The notes beneath the pieces are model-generated. The model did not search any database. It saw nothing but the letters and a program-made list of their open reading frames with translations, and was not told where the DNA came from. DNA of 64,000 nt from assembly GCA_028386065.3 (NCBI GenBank), contig JAKUCV010006168.1:24635-88634 (forward strand). The letters are read 5' to 3'. This document shows, one piece after another, positions 10,130 to 22,401 of this stretch; position 1 is the first letter of the stretch, and each line of letters opens with the position of its first letter. A program made the position numbers and the translations under genes. Source of the stretch: Turnera subulata (Eukaryota > Streptophyta > Magnoliopsida > Malpighiales > Passifloraceae).

Positions 10130-13100
10130 ATGGAGGCGAGGATAAACAAATCTTGATGGCACAAATTACCACCTATGGAGAAACAAGATGAAGGATCTCC
10201 TATTCGTGACGAAGATGCATTTACCAGTATTTAGCCTGGTAAAGCCTGAAGATAAGTCAGATGAGGAGTCGGAGTTTGAACACATCCAAGTCTGCGGCTA
10301 TATACGGCAATTTGTTGAGAATAATGTTTACAACCACATTTCTGGCATTGAGCATGCTAGAACACTGTGGGAGAAGCTTGAAGAATTCTATGCCTCAAAG
10401 ACAGGGAACAACAAGCTATTTTACTTGACGAAGTTGATGCAAGTAAAATATCAAGAAGGCAAAATTGTTGCAGATCACCTAAATGAGATACAAAGGATCG
10501 TGGACCAGTTGTCTAGCATGGGCATAAAGTTCGACGATGAGGTGCTTGCTCTTATGGTCCTGGCGACACTCCCAGATTCATGGGAAACCTTAAAGGTGTC
10601 AATCACAAATTCTGCACCTAACGGTGTGGTCAGTATGGCAACCGTCAAAAGTGGCATCCTAAATGAAGAAATGAGACGGAGATCACAAGGCTCATCTTCT
10701 TCACAGTCATAAGTCTTGGTCATAATGACGAGGGGGAGGAGCCAGAATAGAGGTCAAAATAGCAGAGACAAGAGCAGAGAAAAATCCAACAAATTTGCAA
10801 ATGTTGAGTGCCATTACTGCAAGAAGAAGGGCCACATCAAGAGATTTTGCCGACAGTTCAAGAAAGACCAGAAGAAGAACAAAGACAAAGATATGAAGAA
10901 GGAAGAAAGTAGTGGTAACGAAGCTAATTCCTTCGGAGAATTCAATATTGTTTACGATGATGACATCGTAAATCTTACTACTCAGGAGACGAGTTGGGTG
11001 GTTGATAGTGGTGCTACTATTCATGCAACACCACGGAGAGAACTCTTCTCATCTTACACACCTGGTAATTTTGGGTCTGTAAGAATTGGAAACGATAAAT
11101 CCTCGATGGTTGTCGGCAAAGGAGATGTTTGCCTAGAGACCATGAACGGGATGAAGCTGCTTCTGAGAGATGTCAGGCATGTTCCAGATATGCGCCTGAA
11201 TCTAATCTCTGTTGATAAGCTCGACGAGGAAGGTTTTTGTAATACCTTCTACAATGGTAAATAGAAGTTCACCAAAGGCTCGCTGGTGGTGGCACGAGGT
11301 AGAAAGGAGTCAAAGTTGTTCGTGACCCAAGCGAAGGTTTCCCAATAAGTTGTCAATGTTGTGAAAAATGACAACCATGTCCAGCTATGGCACAGACGTC
11401 TCGGGCACATGAGCGAGAAGTCAATGACGAAGCTAGTAAAGAAGAAAGCTCTGTCTGGATTGGACCAGATCCAGCTAAAGAAGTGCTCTCATTGTCTAGC
11501 TGGTAAGCAAAATAGAGTTTCTTGCAAGTGTTTTCCTCCTTCTAGAAAGAAAGATGTGTTAGAACTGGTACACTCTGATCTATGTGGGCCTTTTAACAAG
11601 TCCCTTGGTGGTGCCCGGTATTTCGTTACATTTATTGACGATCATTCACGAAAAACTTGGGTGTACACATTGAAGTCGAAGGATCAAGTGCTAGCAGTTT
11701 TCAACCAGTTCCTAACCATGGTGGAAAGGGAGACTGGAAAGAAGTTGAATTGTATCCGGACAGACAATGATGGTGAGTACACAGGTCCATTTGATGTTTA
11801 CTGCAAAGAACATGGTATTCGGCATCAGTTTACTCCTCCCAAAACTCCACAGTTGAATGGCTTAGCTGAGAAGATGAACAAAACTTTGATTGAGAGAACC
11901 AGATGCTTACTCTCTCATTCAAAGTTACCACAAGTTTTCTGGGGAGAAGTAGTGCTTACAACGGCTTATGTGCTGAACCATTCATCCTGTGTTCCCTTTC
12001 AGTATGAAGCTCCAGAGAAGGTGTGGTCAGACAGGGACATATCCTATGATCACTTATGAGTATTTAGGTGCAAAGCTCACGTCCACATTCTGAAAGATGA
12101 AAGAAGCAAACAAGATGCCAAGACAAGGCAGTGTGTATTCATCGATTATAGCCAAGACATGTTTGGCTATAGGTTTATGATCCAGTGGAGAAAAAGCTTA
12201 TCAGGAGTCGAGATGTTGTCTTTATGGAGGATCAAACCATAGAAGACATTGACAAAGTTGAGAAGCCTAGTGTTGATCTAGAGGAGTTTCAGTTACCTCC
12301 AACAGAGATACCGAGACAAGTTGGTGATGATGTTCAGGATATTCATCCTGAAATTCCAGATGATCCTGCTGAAGATGAGCCAGCAGATGCTACTGAGGAT
12401 GATGGCAATGATGATGCAGCTGATGATGATGCAGCTAGTGATGACCATCCTCAGCCGTCAAGTAGCTCTCCTTATCGCACAAAGTCTGGCAGAGTTGTGC
12501 AATGCTCTACTAGATATTCTCCAAGTGATTATTTATTGCTCACTGACAGGGGAGAACCAGAAAGCTATGATGAAGCTATTAGTGATGAGCATAAGGAGAA
12601 GTGGGTTCAAGCCATGCGAGAAGAGATGAAGTCCTTGCATGATAGTAAAACATTTGAGCTGGTGAAGCTGCCTAAAGGCAAGAGAGCTTTGAAAACTAAG
12701 TGGGTATTCAGGATCAAACATAAAGAGCATAACCCACTTCCAAGATTCAGAGCAAGATTGGTTGTCAAAGGTTTCAGTCAAAGAAAAGGGATAGACTTTG
12801 ATGAAATTTTCTCACTAATGGTGAAAATGACCTTAATCCGCACAGTGCTGGGATTAGCTGCAAGTCTCAACCTGGAGGTTGAACAGTGGATGTCAAGACA
12901 GCCTACCTACATGGTGATTTTGAAGAAGAGATATACATGGAGCAGCTAGAGGGTTTCCAGCAAAAAGGAAAAGAGGATTATGTTTGCAGATTGAGGAAAA
13001 GCCTCTACGGCTTAAAACAAGCCCCGAGACAGTGGTATAAGAAGTTTGAGTCTGTGATGGAGCAACAGGGATACAAGAAGACTACTTCAGACCACTGTGT

Positions 13101-14118
13101 ATTCGTCTAGAAATTTTCTGAAGATGACTTTATCTTCCTATTGCTCTATGTGGATGATATGCTGATTGTTGGCCAGAATGTCTCCAAAATCAACAGCTTG
13201 AAAGCACAGCTAAGCAAGTTTTTTGCCATGAAAGACTTAGGGCCAGCAAAACAAATTCTCGGGATGAGAATTATTCGAGATCGGCAAGCTAAGAAGATAT
13301 GGTTGTCTCAGGAGAAGTACATTGAGAAAGTGCTACAGAGGTTTAACATGGATAAGGCTAAAGCAGTTAGTTGTCCTCTTGGTAACTACTTTAGACTTAG
13401 TCCTGAGAAGAGTCCATCTATGGACGAGGAGAAGAAAGTGATGGAACGGATTCCATATGCTTCAACAGTGGGAAGCTTGATGTATGCCATGGTATGTACC
13501 CGACCAGATATTACTCACGCAGTCGGAATGGTGAGCCGATACCTTTCAAATCCAGGAAAAGAGCATTGGAATGCTGTCAAGTGGATTCTCAGGTATCTCC
13601 GAGGAACCTCCAAAATATGTTTGTGTTATGGTAAAGACAAACCGGTGCTGGTTGGATATACTGATGCAGATATGGCTGGTGATGTTAGTTCCAGAAAGTC
13701 TACATCAGGATATCTGATTAATTTTTCAGGGGGAGCTATTTTATGGCAGTCAAGGCTACAGAAGTGTGTCGCACTGTCAACGACAGAAGCTGAATTTACT
13801 GTAGCAACGGAAGCATGTAAGGAGTTGTTATGGATGAAGAAGTTCCTAACTGAACTTGGATTCTCGCAAGACAGTTATCAACTATTCTGCGATAGTCAAA
13901 GCGCTATTCATCTTGCGAAGAATGCCTCTTTTCATTCGAGATCAAAACATATTGTTGTGAGATACAATTGGATCAGCGATGTGCTGGAGAAGAAGATGTC
14001 ACAACTCGAAAAGATCCACACATACGAGAAAGGATCAGATATGCTGACGAAGACACTTCCAAGAGGGAAGTTTGAGTTCTACCGAGAAGCTACCGGGATG
14101 GTGGATCCTCCCATGTAG
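10130..14118 (+). pseudogene. Copia gag-pol polyprotein, broken
   Basis: The frame starts at the ATG at 10130. Gag has a UBN2-type domain (LWEKLEEFY, ATLPDSWE) and a zinc knuckle CHYCKKKGHIKRFC (about 10830-10871). The protease site DSGAT lies near 11005. The pre-integrase box (HRRLGHM, near 11395) and an integrase core with LVHSDLCGP and IRTDNDGEY follow. Reverse transcriptase has LYVDDML (near 13145), and RNase H runs to the stop at 14118. Visible lesions are a +1 frameshift near 10150, TAA 10710-10712, TAG 11262-11264, TAA 11346-11348, TGA 12057-12059, -1 frameshifts near 12170 and 12880, and TAG 13108-13110. An acidic linker (about 12290-12460) separates integrase and reverse transcriptase. 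Confidence 0.92.
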
Positions 14119-14135
14119 TCGGAAAGGGGGAGAAT

Positions 14136-14718
14136 TGTTAGGCTTGGTTTCCTCCACATGGAGCCAGCCATTGTTGAAAAAAAAAGAAAAAAAATAGCAC
14201 CCAAAAGAAGAAGTTAAACACCCATTCTTTGACAAAATTGATGATCTATTCCCTATATATAGGGAATGAATTCATCTGCAAAAAACATAACTCACATAAG
14301 AGTAGAGGATGTGAGGGAGAGTTGCAGGAAAAGAGTGAAAGGGAGAGAGAGAGGGGGGGTGAGAGGGAGTAAAAATAGTCCTTCTAAATTTAGGAAGAAG
14401 AAGTTTAGTCCTTCTAAATTTAGGAAGTGACAAAACAATCCTTCTTATTTTAGTGAGTGACAAAATAATGGGAAAATACTTTTGGGATTTTTTTGGGAAA
14501 CACCTTGTGAGTCACTATTTTGGGTAGAACTCTAGGTTTTATTTTGCCCCTAATTATTTTAGGGAAGTCTCTCTTTGTAAGCCTACTATTTTTATAGTGG
14601 AAGTTTCTGCGAGATTGAGCTTGTGGACGTAGCCCAAAAGTTTTGTGTGAACCACGTTAAATTCTTGTGTGCCATTTATTTCTTGTTGATCATTATTCCG
14701 CAAGATCGGGACCCAACA
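14136..14718 (+). repeat. 3' LTR of Tork-like Copia
   Basis: This 583-bp partner of the 5' LTR follows the polypurine tract GGAAAGGGGGAGAAT. The TATA palindrome is retained but one outer base pair is lost (ATTCCC...GGGAAT core). Confidence 0.9.
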
Positions 14719-14723
14719 GTATT

Positions 14724-17420
14724 TTCTATGTATAGCTTAGTAGTGGGAATTGAACCTGATACCTTCTTGGATAAAAATGTATCTAATTGATTACGGAAGG
14801 GAAAAAGAGTACAATATCAAATTAAATGCATTCAAACAAAAACCGGGCTTTCTTTTTTTTTTTTGATAATTAAAAACCGAGCTTTCTAGATGATCCCTCC
14901 GCACGTCGGTTCAGAATAAGGCAATGCTTTCCACGTTTACTAGAAAATTGTAAAAAATTTATGCTAGTTGCAAGGTTTTATATCCATCATTACAATATTT
15001 CCCCACTTTAATAAAAGCCGGAATTGTTATGATTGGGGCACACACAATTGGGTTTAAGTTTGTGATGCCACATATTTAAGCTACGTTTTCGTGGTGAGAG
15101 TTAGACAACACAACTTCCGATTGTTGTCATCACTTTGTGAATTTTTGGTGAGCCTCTCTCGTCATAATTTGAGTTTTAATGATACCAAATTTATCATTTG
15201 GGACATCATTCTGTATATGGGCCATGATCCTATGATGACCACATTCCCACATTGGAAGTGTTTTTGGGAGATTTCTTGGGCATATAAGCATGTTTGACTA
15301 CCTGATAACCTTAAGTTTAAGTTTGTAGGCTGTCCAGTCGTGGAGGTTATTCTTGAGTAGTTGATTATTTGGAGCATAAAAGATCTCATAGATCTCGCTT
15401 ACAGCCAGAAATGATTGCCTCATTGACCAAGTCTACGATTTGGTTTTCAAACACCATTTGAGATCCCAACGAATTTTCAACAATTGCCCAAACATTACTC
15501 TCAGTATCGTTACTACTTAAGCATCGGAATGCTCTTAGGGAAGCCATACCCTAGAGCTCCAAAGTCCATTTCTTACACGTTGCAAACGACACGCAAAGAT
15601 CACTAATTCATACGACATCAATTTACCGTCTCTAGAAAGCAAACATTTAAACCACAAATCAATCCCACATCCTCAAATACACCAACCATGGTTCATTAGG
15701 AGCGGTTACCTCCATAATGACCCCAGACTAGAGTCGCGATCAATGGCATAGCCGTTGGGGAAACATTAGAGCAACCGTGTTTTCCACCTTCAGCGTCGAG
15801 AAGGGGGCTAGCAACGCATTGGCAGCCCAAAAGAAGGCTGTTGCAAATGCAGGGACCTCCGTTTCCCAAGATTTCTTTTCTATCAAGCCCGAGTTTAGCT
15901 TAACTATCAAGCGGGACGAGCTTGAGCTTAATAGTACTCAACTTGTTAGGCTCCGGCTTACTTGAACTCTTAATTGAGTTTAAACAAGCACAAAAATCGT
16001 GTACTTAATTTTATTTTTATTTTTTTGATGAAACTTAATTTTATTTTTATACTAAAAAAGTCATGTACATTAGAGCAAAGCAAGCTAGTTCAATTTCAAA
16101 GTAATGAGTTTTAGCGTGGCAAATTGAGTCGAGCTCAAGCAAATCATTCACCAATGAGCTTGAGCTCAAGAATTTCCTTAATGGGACAAATTGAGTTTGT
16201 CAATACTCGACTCCACTGGTTTATATTCCTAATCACACTGTTCTTAATTTGGTTGTGCCTTAGAGATATATTGCTTCTAATTAAAAATTGTTATGACTCC
16301 AAGACCTACGTAGCAGAATGGCACCTTCTTCTAAAGGTAGATCCTGGGGACAAGAGAGGGGCCATGGCACAACATCTCCTTCTAAAATGGCGTTTTGTGT
16401 GGTAGTAAATTTTGGGGTCTTAGCATCAAATTCGAGTCTTAAACTCTGCCTCCTTCAGTTTCGTTCAGGAGACCATGGATGATCAAGGTTCTTCTTGGGA
16501 TGCTTAATTATATGCTAGTCATGTTTGGCCACGTGTTGCTCGTTAGGCTCTATCATGACCTGGAAAAATGTTTTCAACTCTCCCCTTCCCTCTCACTCTC
16601 ATCCAATCCAATTTGACGAAAGCAAATTTGTTCAGAAAAAAAATGCTAATTTGTAAGAATAAGACTTGTGGTCAAATAACAAATTAGTAACACATGAGAA
16701 ACAACCCATAAAGCCTAGATAAAATACTAAAAAAAACCAATGTTCCACATGCTACAAGCCAAAATAACATCTATGGTTGGACCAAAACTACCTAGCTCAA
16801 AAATTTAAGATTCAAGTTATTTTGTAGCCAAGACTTACCCCACTCACTTCTTAGGACTTGGATCATCACACCAAATTCTTGTGTGTTGGTTATTTTTGAA
16901 TTTTGCATTTAATTCCTTTTTTTTTCAACCTTTCAGATTTTAGTGTGTTTTTAATTTCAAAATATAACTTTGTCTAAATTGGAGTGGAAGAGTTACAGAA
17001 CTTTTCTTTTTCTTATACATAGTTAATTCACCCTTCATAGCTTAGTTTTCGCCTAGCACCTACTAAATATTTTTTAGTATATCTGAATCCTAACAACTAG
17101 TCATACCCTCACCCTATCTCCAAAACCACCCTCAATCCCATCCCACCATGGGATCTAATCCTGAATCTCTTGAATGAAACACCAACACAAATGCCACTAC
17201 ACCACAAGAGGAAGAGGTGTTGGCTCATTTGTAATTTTCATATATACAGTACATGTACATGCTTAGCAAAAATTAATACAATTATCATGAATCATTAAAA
17301 TTCTCATACCACATTAATTAGTTAACATTAATTAGTTAAGTGCTTATTTGAAACCATATACAAAAATTTCGCCACTTTATACACTTTTTTTCCATGGTTT
17401 GTGTTGTGATGCGAGTAAGC
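14724..17420. other. intergenic, no gene recognised
   Basis: About 2.7 kb without a supportable coding region. Short words built on GAGCTCAAGC/GAGCTTGAGC (about 15899-15960 and 16120-16170) suggest a decayed repeat. The ORFs in this interval are short, unconserved and not supported. Confidence 0.5.
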
Positions 17421-17438
17421 AAACATGTATTTATTGGT

Positions 17439-17634
17439 GCCAACGAGGGTTGGCTTAGTTGGTTGAGGTTCAGTAAGCACTCCCATTAGGTTGAGAGTTC
17501 GAACCCCACCGACCGTCCCTCTTGGTGGGTAATCTGTAAATACCACTGTAAGCGCTCGCTGAGCCCGGTGGTTTGCCCTGACCCTGGACTGGGAGAGCCT
17601 CCCCTCAACCTAAACTTTATAATACCAAAAAAAA
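17439..17634 (+). mobile_element. tRNA-derived SINE with target-site duplication
   Basis: The body carries an RNA polymerase III A box TGGCTTAGTTGG (17451-17462) and a B box AGTTCGAACCC (17496-17506) spaced as in a tRNA. A tRNA-unrelated region and an A tail (about 17626-17637) follow. The insertion is bracketed by CATGTATTTATTGGT at 17424-17438 and 17638-17652; the match extends by three more A residues, which overlap the tail. Length (about 196 bp), promoter, tail and duplication all fit a plant SINE. No autonomous partner can be matched here. Confidence 0.88.
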
Positions 17635-17652
17635 AAACATGTATTTATTGGT

Positions 17653-17980
17653 AGCGTGATGGATGTGGAAATAATTATTTAACATTGTTGGAAATTTCAA
17701 AAGGAGGGGAGGAGAGTAGATTTTTGTAGGAGAAGGCAAGCCATAATTAGATATTCTAATAGAGGCAATTACATGTCAGGAAGGGTACAAGATTTCCCCC
17801 TGATACAATGAGCAAGCTCTCTTTCTCTTATTACTTATTTTGAACAGAAGCATAAAGGCCAAGAAGAAATCTATCAGTGGTACATTATTTATTTGTGGTA
17901 TATATGGGTCTTGCTTGACATAATTAATATATATATATATTAAAGATAGGATGTGGTGGTCGTGAGCGACGTGGAGTGGC
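17653..17980. other. 3' flank of AIG1-like copy 2
   Basis: This holds the probable 3' untranslated region and terminator of the minus-strand gene and a short TA run at about 17926-17941. No other gene is seen. Confidence 0.45.
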
Positions 17981-19433
17981 TCACATAATGGAACAAGAAC
18001 ACTGCTGCTTCCTGGCTTCCTCTTCCAGTTGTGCCCTGACCTGCAGCCATGCCACCATAATTAGCAACAAATTAAAACTAAGCAATTATTAATTAAGTAC
18101 CGTAATACAGGGGAAAAAAAGCTTTTTTAATAATAAGCATCAGACTACCTTGTTTGTGGTTTGTTTTATGGTTTCTTCCATTTGTTTCTCCATCTGCTTC
18201 TTCATTTCATTGTATTTAGCAATTTCTGCATTCTGTCTTAAGGTTTCCATTTCCTTTTCTTTTTCCTTGCGTTTTTTCTCCTCTTCCTGCAGAGTGATCA
18301 ACATAATAATTATAATTAATCAAATAATCATGATCCACAGCAATTAAACTGATTCCTTAATGATCACTATAGATTGGTAGGCATATATATACCTCCAGCT
18401 TCTTAATGTACTCATTGGTGTAGGGTTGGCCACGGTTCTGGTTTACCACCTGGTTTACAAGGAGGAGAAGATCTGATCGCTGCTGCCTTTTCTTCTCTTC
18501 GTTGCTGGTCAGATTTTCAAACAGTACTTTTCGGTGGTTGCATTTCTGTACTAGCTCCTGCAGTTATATGTTTTTTTTGGTATATGTAGAGAAATCAATA
18601 TATATCTGTGTACAAAAAAACTAGTTTTGCACAAAACTAGATAATTTGATGGATGGAGTAATGATGATGACCTTCAAACTCTCAGGGGCCTCACTCAGAT
18701 ACTCTTCCTCAAAGTCAACCATATCTTCAAACTCATCTGTTCTAACAGTGAACACAATAATCATATAGTCAAGTACTTTGGGACCAAACAAGCCCTGCAG
18801 CACCTGAAATGCCCTTGCTTCTTCTTCTGTAAATCGATTCCAAGTGGAGATGACTCCTACAAAGGCATGGATCCCTCCCTTTGCCATTTGCATGCACTTG
18901 ACAATTTCTCTACTCACTTCTTCAGCTGGCGCAGAAGTATCAAACAGCCCTGCATGTGTACACTCCAAATTAAGCCAATTACTTTGTAATTAATTAGACT
19001 TCTCATTTAATTCTTGACAATATGTAGAGCTTTTTTTTTTTTTTTTGGATTTCACAAGCTATGGTTAGGACTCAAACTCGAGACCTTCAATATATATATA
19101 AAGCCATTAACTAAATCCAAAACAAAGAATATGCATAATTATGGGTGATTCTTCTGTGTTAATTAATTTCTATGTGTATATTAATTGATGATTACCAGGA
19201 GTGTCAATAACGTTGACAACTTGACCGTTGATTTTGCCTTGCTTCATTTCACTGGTACGAGTAACACCAGCTGCTCCTCTACCGGACCTAAAGCCCTCAT
19301 TTTCTTGAGGAGGGCCCTTTCTTCTCGGGGCAACCAAACCAAGAATAGCGTTCCCGGTAGCACTTTTGCCATTCCCTGTCTTCCCAATTAGCACCACATT
19401 TCGAACCCCTCTCGTCTTATCACTGGTAGCCAT
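17981..19433 (-). CDS. AIG1/IAN-type (GIMAP-like) GTPase, copy 2, intact
   Basis: Five coding exons with GT-AG borders: 19196-19433, 18672-18949, 18393-18557, 18149-18286 and 17981-18040, giving 292 residues. The ATG at 19431-19433 gives MATSDK, the start shared by the family here. Domains in order: P-loop GKTGNGKS (residues 17-24), TRTSEMKQ switch I region, DTPG (77-80, split by intron 1), the AIG1 conserved box with STWNRFTEEEARAF, FTVRTDEF in the position of the fourth GTP-binding motif, and VLFENLT in the fifth. A lysine/glutamate-rich coiled coil follows (exon 4), and the C terminus CSIM is a CaaX prenylation box. A 5' untranslated intron is predicted at 19457-19600. The family is linked to pathogen and stress responses and binds GTP at membranes. 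It is the only one of the three copies with an open frame, so it is likely the functional member. Confidence 0.92.
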
Positions 19434-19600
19434 TGCCTGCTTTGCCTAGCTAGCTCCTGCATATAACACATACATATTAAAAGAAAACTAAATTAAGGTA
19501 TTGGTGTTTATAAACTACAGTACTTATTTCCTTGCATTTACAAATCAAGACCAAGACAATAAAATCTGTTACACTAAATTTGCTATGGCTTTCTACATAC

Positions 19601-19700
19601 CTGGAACTCAATAGAGTACACAGTCACTGTCTGGAAGTGATCAAGCAAGTCTCTGTTGATGACCCGAGAAGCAAGTGTGACATGCCCTCAGTATAAATTG
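19601..19700 (-). promoter_or_regulatory. promoter and leader of AIG1-like copy 2
   Basis: The minus strand shows a TATA-like TTTATACT (about 19690-19697), then CTTGCTTCTC (19666-19675) and TCATCAA. A leader exon follows that ends TTCCAG just before a GTATGT donor (19601/19600). The same words, order and leader-intron position occur at copy 3. Confidence 0.55.
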
Positions 19701-20107
19701 AAGGAAAAAGCTAAACCACTGGAATCTTAACATCAGCTCTCCCTCCATTATTAGCTAGTGATGTTGAGTATTAGATTCTGCATATCACTACCAACTTGGA
19801 TGGATGTTAAGTCTTATATTATTCTCACATATCTGTTCTTGAAGAAAAAAATCTTATGTCTACCATCAACTTTTTCGGAGAATCATTACATAAATTTGCA
19901 TTCCATGAAAACTGGATTAGGGAAGAGCCTTGTCCAAGAAATTGAAAAAAAAAAAGTGAAACTCAAATTCTTGTAAAGGAGGCTCACCAGAAATTCACAA
20001 ACAAAGTGATATTTCTTTTATCATGAAGATTCTTTCACTTTATCTCAACTTCAAATAGAACGAGTGGTTACAGAAGCGACATGAACCTGTAGCTACTAGA
20101 GCCTAAC
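19701..20107. other. intergenic upstream of AIG1-like copy 2
   Basis: No gene is recognised. This is the distal promoter region of copy 2 and ends at the LTR fragment of the second Copia. Confidence 0.45.
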
Positions 20108-20513
20108 TGTTGGGAAAACTCGGGTAATTTCGCCACTACAAACAACTAGTGAATTGAACTGATTCAATAATTCCCAGGAAAGATGGCCTAGCCTATCTCC
20201 ATAGACAGAATTATCATTCCAAGATAAATCCCCAGGAAAGACTGGAGGAACAGTGGTTCACTTAAAACTCAGCCTCCTAAACAAGACTCACTTGCACAGT
20301 GTTATAATTCACAACTTATACCCGACAAAGGCGGCTTAGCCGGCCAACAAATTAAATAAGGCGGCTTTGCCAGCCAAGAAAGAGATAAGGCGGCTTAGCC
20401 GACCAATGTTGAATACTAAGCAAAATAAACAAATGCGGAAATTAAAGGGCGGAATAAATAGAGAAGAACACACTCAAAAATTGATAACAGAGTTCGGCCA
20501 ATTTCGCCTACGT
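20108..20513 (-). repeat. partial 3' LTR of second Copia
   Basis: It aligns with 22402-22805. On the plus strand it starts TGTTGGGAAAACTCGGG and breaks off at CTACGTCTTT, where it is fused to integrase sequence. It includes three roughly 30-bp tandem units containing GGCGGCTTAGCC (about 20328-20410). Confidence 0.85.
20328..20410. repeat. three approximately 30-bp tandem units inside the LTR
   Basis: The units AAGGCGGCTTAGCCGGCCAA, AAGGCGGCTTTGCCAGCCAA and AAGGCGGCTTAGCCGACCAA are spaced about 30 bp apart. A GGCTTAGCC near-palindrome lies at the heart of each. The same array, more diverged, is in the other LTR at about 22622-22700. Confidence 0.75.
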
Positions 20514-22330
20514 CTTTTAGCAACCCCGTTCTGCTGTGGTGTTTTTTCTGACTGTGAAGTGCCGAACTATGCCACAATCTTAGCATATCTTCAAGAAAGA
20601 ATCACTCGTATATTCTCCACCATTGTCTGTTCGGAGAACTTTAATCTTTCTTCCTGTCTGATTCTCAACCTGAGTTTTCCATTTAAGGAAAATCCCAAGC
20701 ACTTCATCCTTCTTCTTCATTGTAAACACCCATACTCTTCTGAAAAAATCATCAACTAAAGTGACAAAATAGTGTCTACCTCCAAGAGATGGAGTCTTGG
20801 CAGGTCCCCACACATCTGAATGCATATAGTCCAAAATCCCCTTGGTATCATGGATAGAAGTGCCAAACTTCACTCTTTGTTGCTTTCCAGAACACAATGC
20901 TCACAAAATTCCAATTTGCAAGTCTTCGTATCTTTCAACAATCCCTGCTTGGCAAGAATCTGCAAGGATTTTTCACCAGCATGTCCCAAACGCATCTGCC
21001 ACAGCTTCGTTGCCTCTGCATCCTTCTTGCTTCCAGAAGTTACTGCTGCAACTGCCCCAATTACTGTACTACCTTGATAGTAATACAAATTATTCTTCCT
21101 CACACCTTTTAACATCACCAATGCTCCTGATGTTGCTTTAAGAATTCCATCGCGGATAGTGATAACTAGGCCTTTTGATTCTAAGGCCCCCAAAGAAATG
21201 AGATTCTTCTCCAACTCAGGAACATATCGAACATCTCATAAAATTCTAGTGGATCCATCATGATTTTTCAGCTTGATTGAACCTACCCCAATTATTTTAC
21301 ATGGATTGTCATTGCCCATGAAAACAACCCCGCCATTGAGCTCTTCAAGGTCAAAGAACCATTCCCTAATAGGGCACATATGGTAGGTGCAACCAGAATC
21401 CAAAATCCGTTGATCAACATGTGATGTTGAAGGTGAAGCAACTAAAGAAGTGTCTGACTCTGCACCACTCTTGCATTCTGCAACACTTGCATCTTGTGGA
21501 GTCTTCCCCTTCTTTTTCAACTTCGGACAGTCTTTCTTCCAATGCCCTTTCTCATGACAAAAGGCACATTCATCTTTGGCAACTTTACTTCTCAACTTGA
21601 ATCTTTCTCTTCTCCCCTTTGACTGGCTTTGCTGTCGTCCTCTAGCCACTAAAGCTTCATCTGCTGCAGTTGCTTTGCTCTTCATTTTGTCCTGCTGTCT
21701 CAACTCATGACTGTACAAAGCCGAACATACAGCCTCTAAGGATACATTCTCCTTCCCATGAAGTAATGCTGTCTCCAAGTGCTCGAACTCTTCGGGAAGA
21801 GAAGATAACAACATCAAAGCCAAGTCTTCGTCTTCAAATATAACATCCAAATTGAACAGGTCTGCTACTAAATTTTTAAACAGAGTAATGTGTTCATTCA
21901 TCGTAGAACCTGGTCGATACTCGAACCGGAACATTCTCTTCTTCATCAGAAGCTTATTTTGACCACTTTTCTTCAAGAAAGTGTCTTCCAATGCCTTCCA
22001 CAGTTTGTGTGCAGAAACTTCATTTTTGAAAGCATATTTCTGCTCCCTGGACAAGCATGATCGAATTGTTCCGCATGCCAACTTGTTTACGTCGGCCCAC
22101 TCCTTGTCACTGATATCGTCAGGTTTTTCTTCTTCAATAGCAACATCAAGTCCCTGCTGGAATAGCGAGTCAAGGACCTCACACTGCCACATGCCAAAAT
22201 GACTGGTACGGTCAAATATCTCCACAGCAAGCTTCGAACTAGAAACTGGGATCCTCGACTATCTGGATGTGGAAACCATCTCTCCTGACTGTGTACTTGA
22301 TGTAGCCTGTTTTGAACCTGCTTCCGCCAT
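20514..22330 (-). pseudogene. Copia gag-protease-integrase remnant
   Basis: The gag start is the ATG at 22328-22330. An in-frame TAG at 22259-22261 cuts it after 23 codons. The rest of gag has LWKALEDTFL and LLSSLPEEFEHL, then a zinc knuckle CAFCHEKGHWKKDC (about 21524-21570) and protease LDSGCTYHM. A TGA near 21236, a frameshift near 20885 and further stops follow. The pre-integrase box (MRLGHAGEKS) and integrase core (MHSDVWGP, LRTDNGGEYT) are clear. The frame ends just after the PQQNGVA motif of integrase, where it is joined to LTR sequence at about 20514. Confidence 0.88.
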
Positions 22331-22401
22331 TACAAAATCAAAAGATAGTATTCAATAATTTCAAATAGCCCAAAGGACGAATCTTCGGCTCCGCTACCAC
22401 T

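Larger units (their letters stand above)
9194..14718 (+). mobile_element. Ty1/Copia LTR retrotransposon, Tork (Tnt1)-like, decayed
   Basis: This 5.5-kb element has two LTRs (9194-9797 and 14136-14718), both starting TGTTAGGCTTGG and ending CCCAACA. It is flanked by a perfect 5-bp target-site duplication GTATT (9189-9193 and 14719-14723). A primer-binding site follows the 5' LTR and a purine tract (GGAAAGGGGGAGAA) precedes the 3' LTR. The domain order is gag, zinc knuckle, protease, integrase, reverse transcriptase, RNase H, which is diagnostic of Copia. The coding region carries at least eight disabling lesions, so the copy is not autonomous. Confidence 0.95.

Noticed and set aside
15899..16170. 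GAGCTCAAGC-type words as a regulatory array
   Set aside because: Few, irregular and probably remains of a repeat; no consistent spacing.
17451..17506. tRNA gene
   Set aside because: A and B boxes are present, but the sequence does not form a tRNA cloverleaf and is followed by a tail, an A run and a target-site duplication, so it is a SINE.
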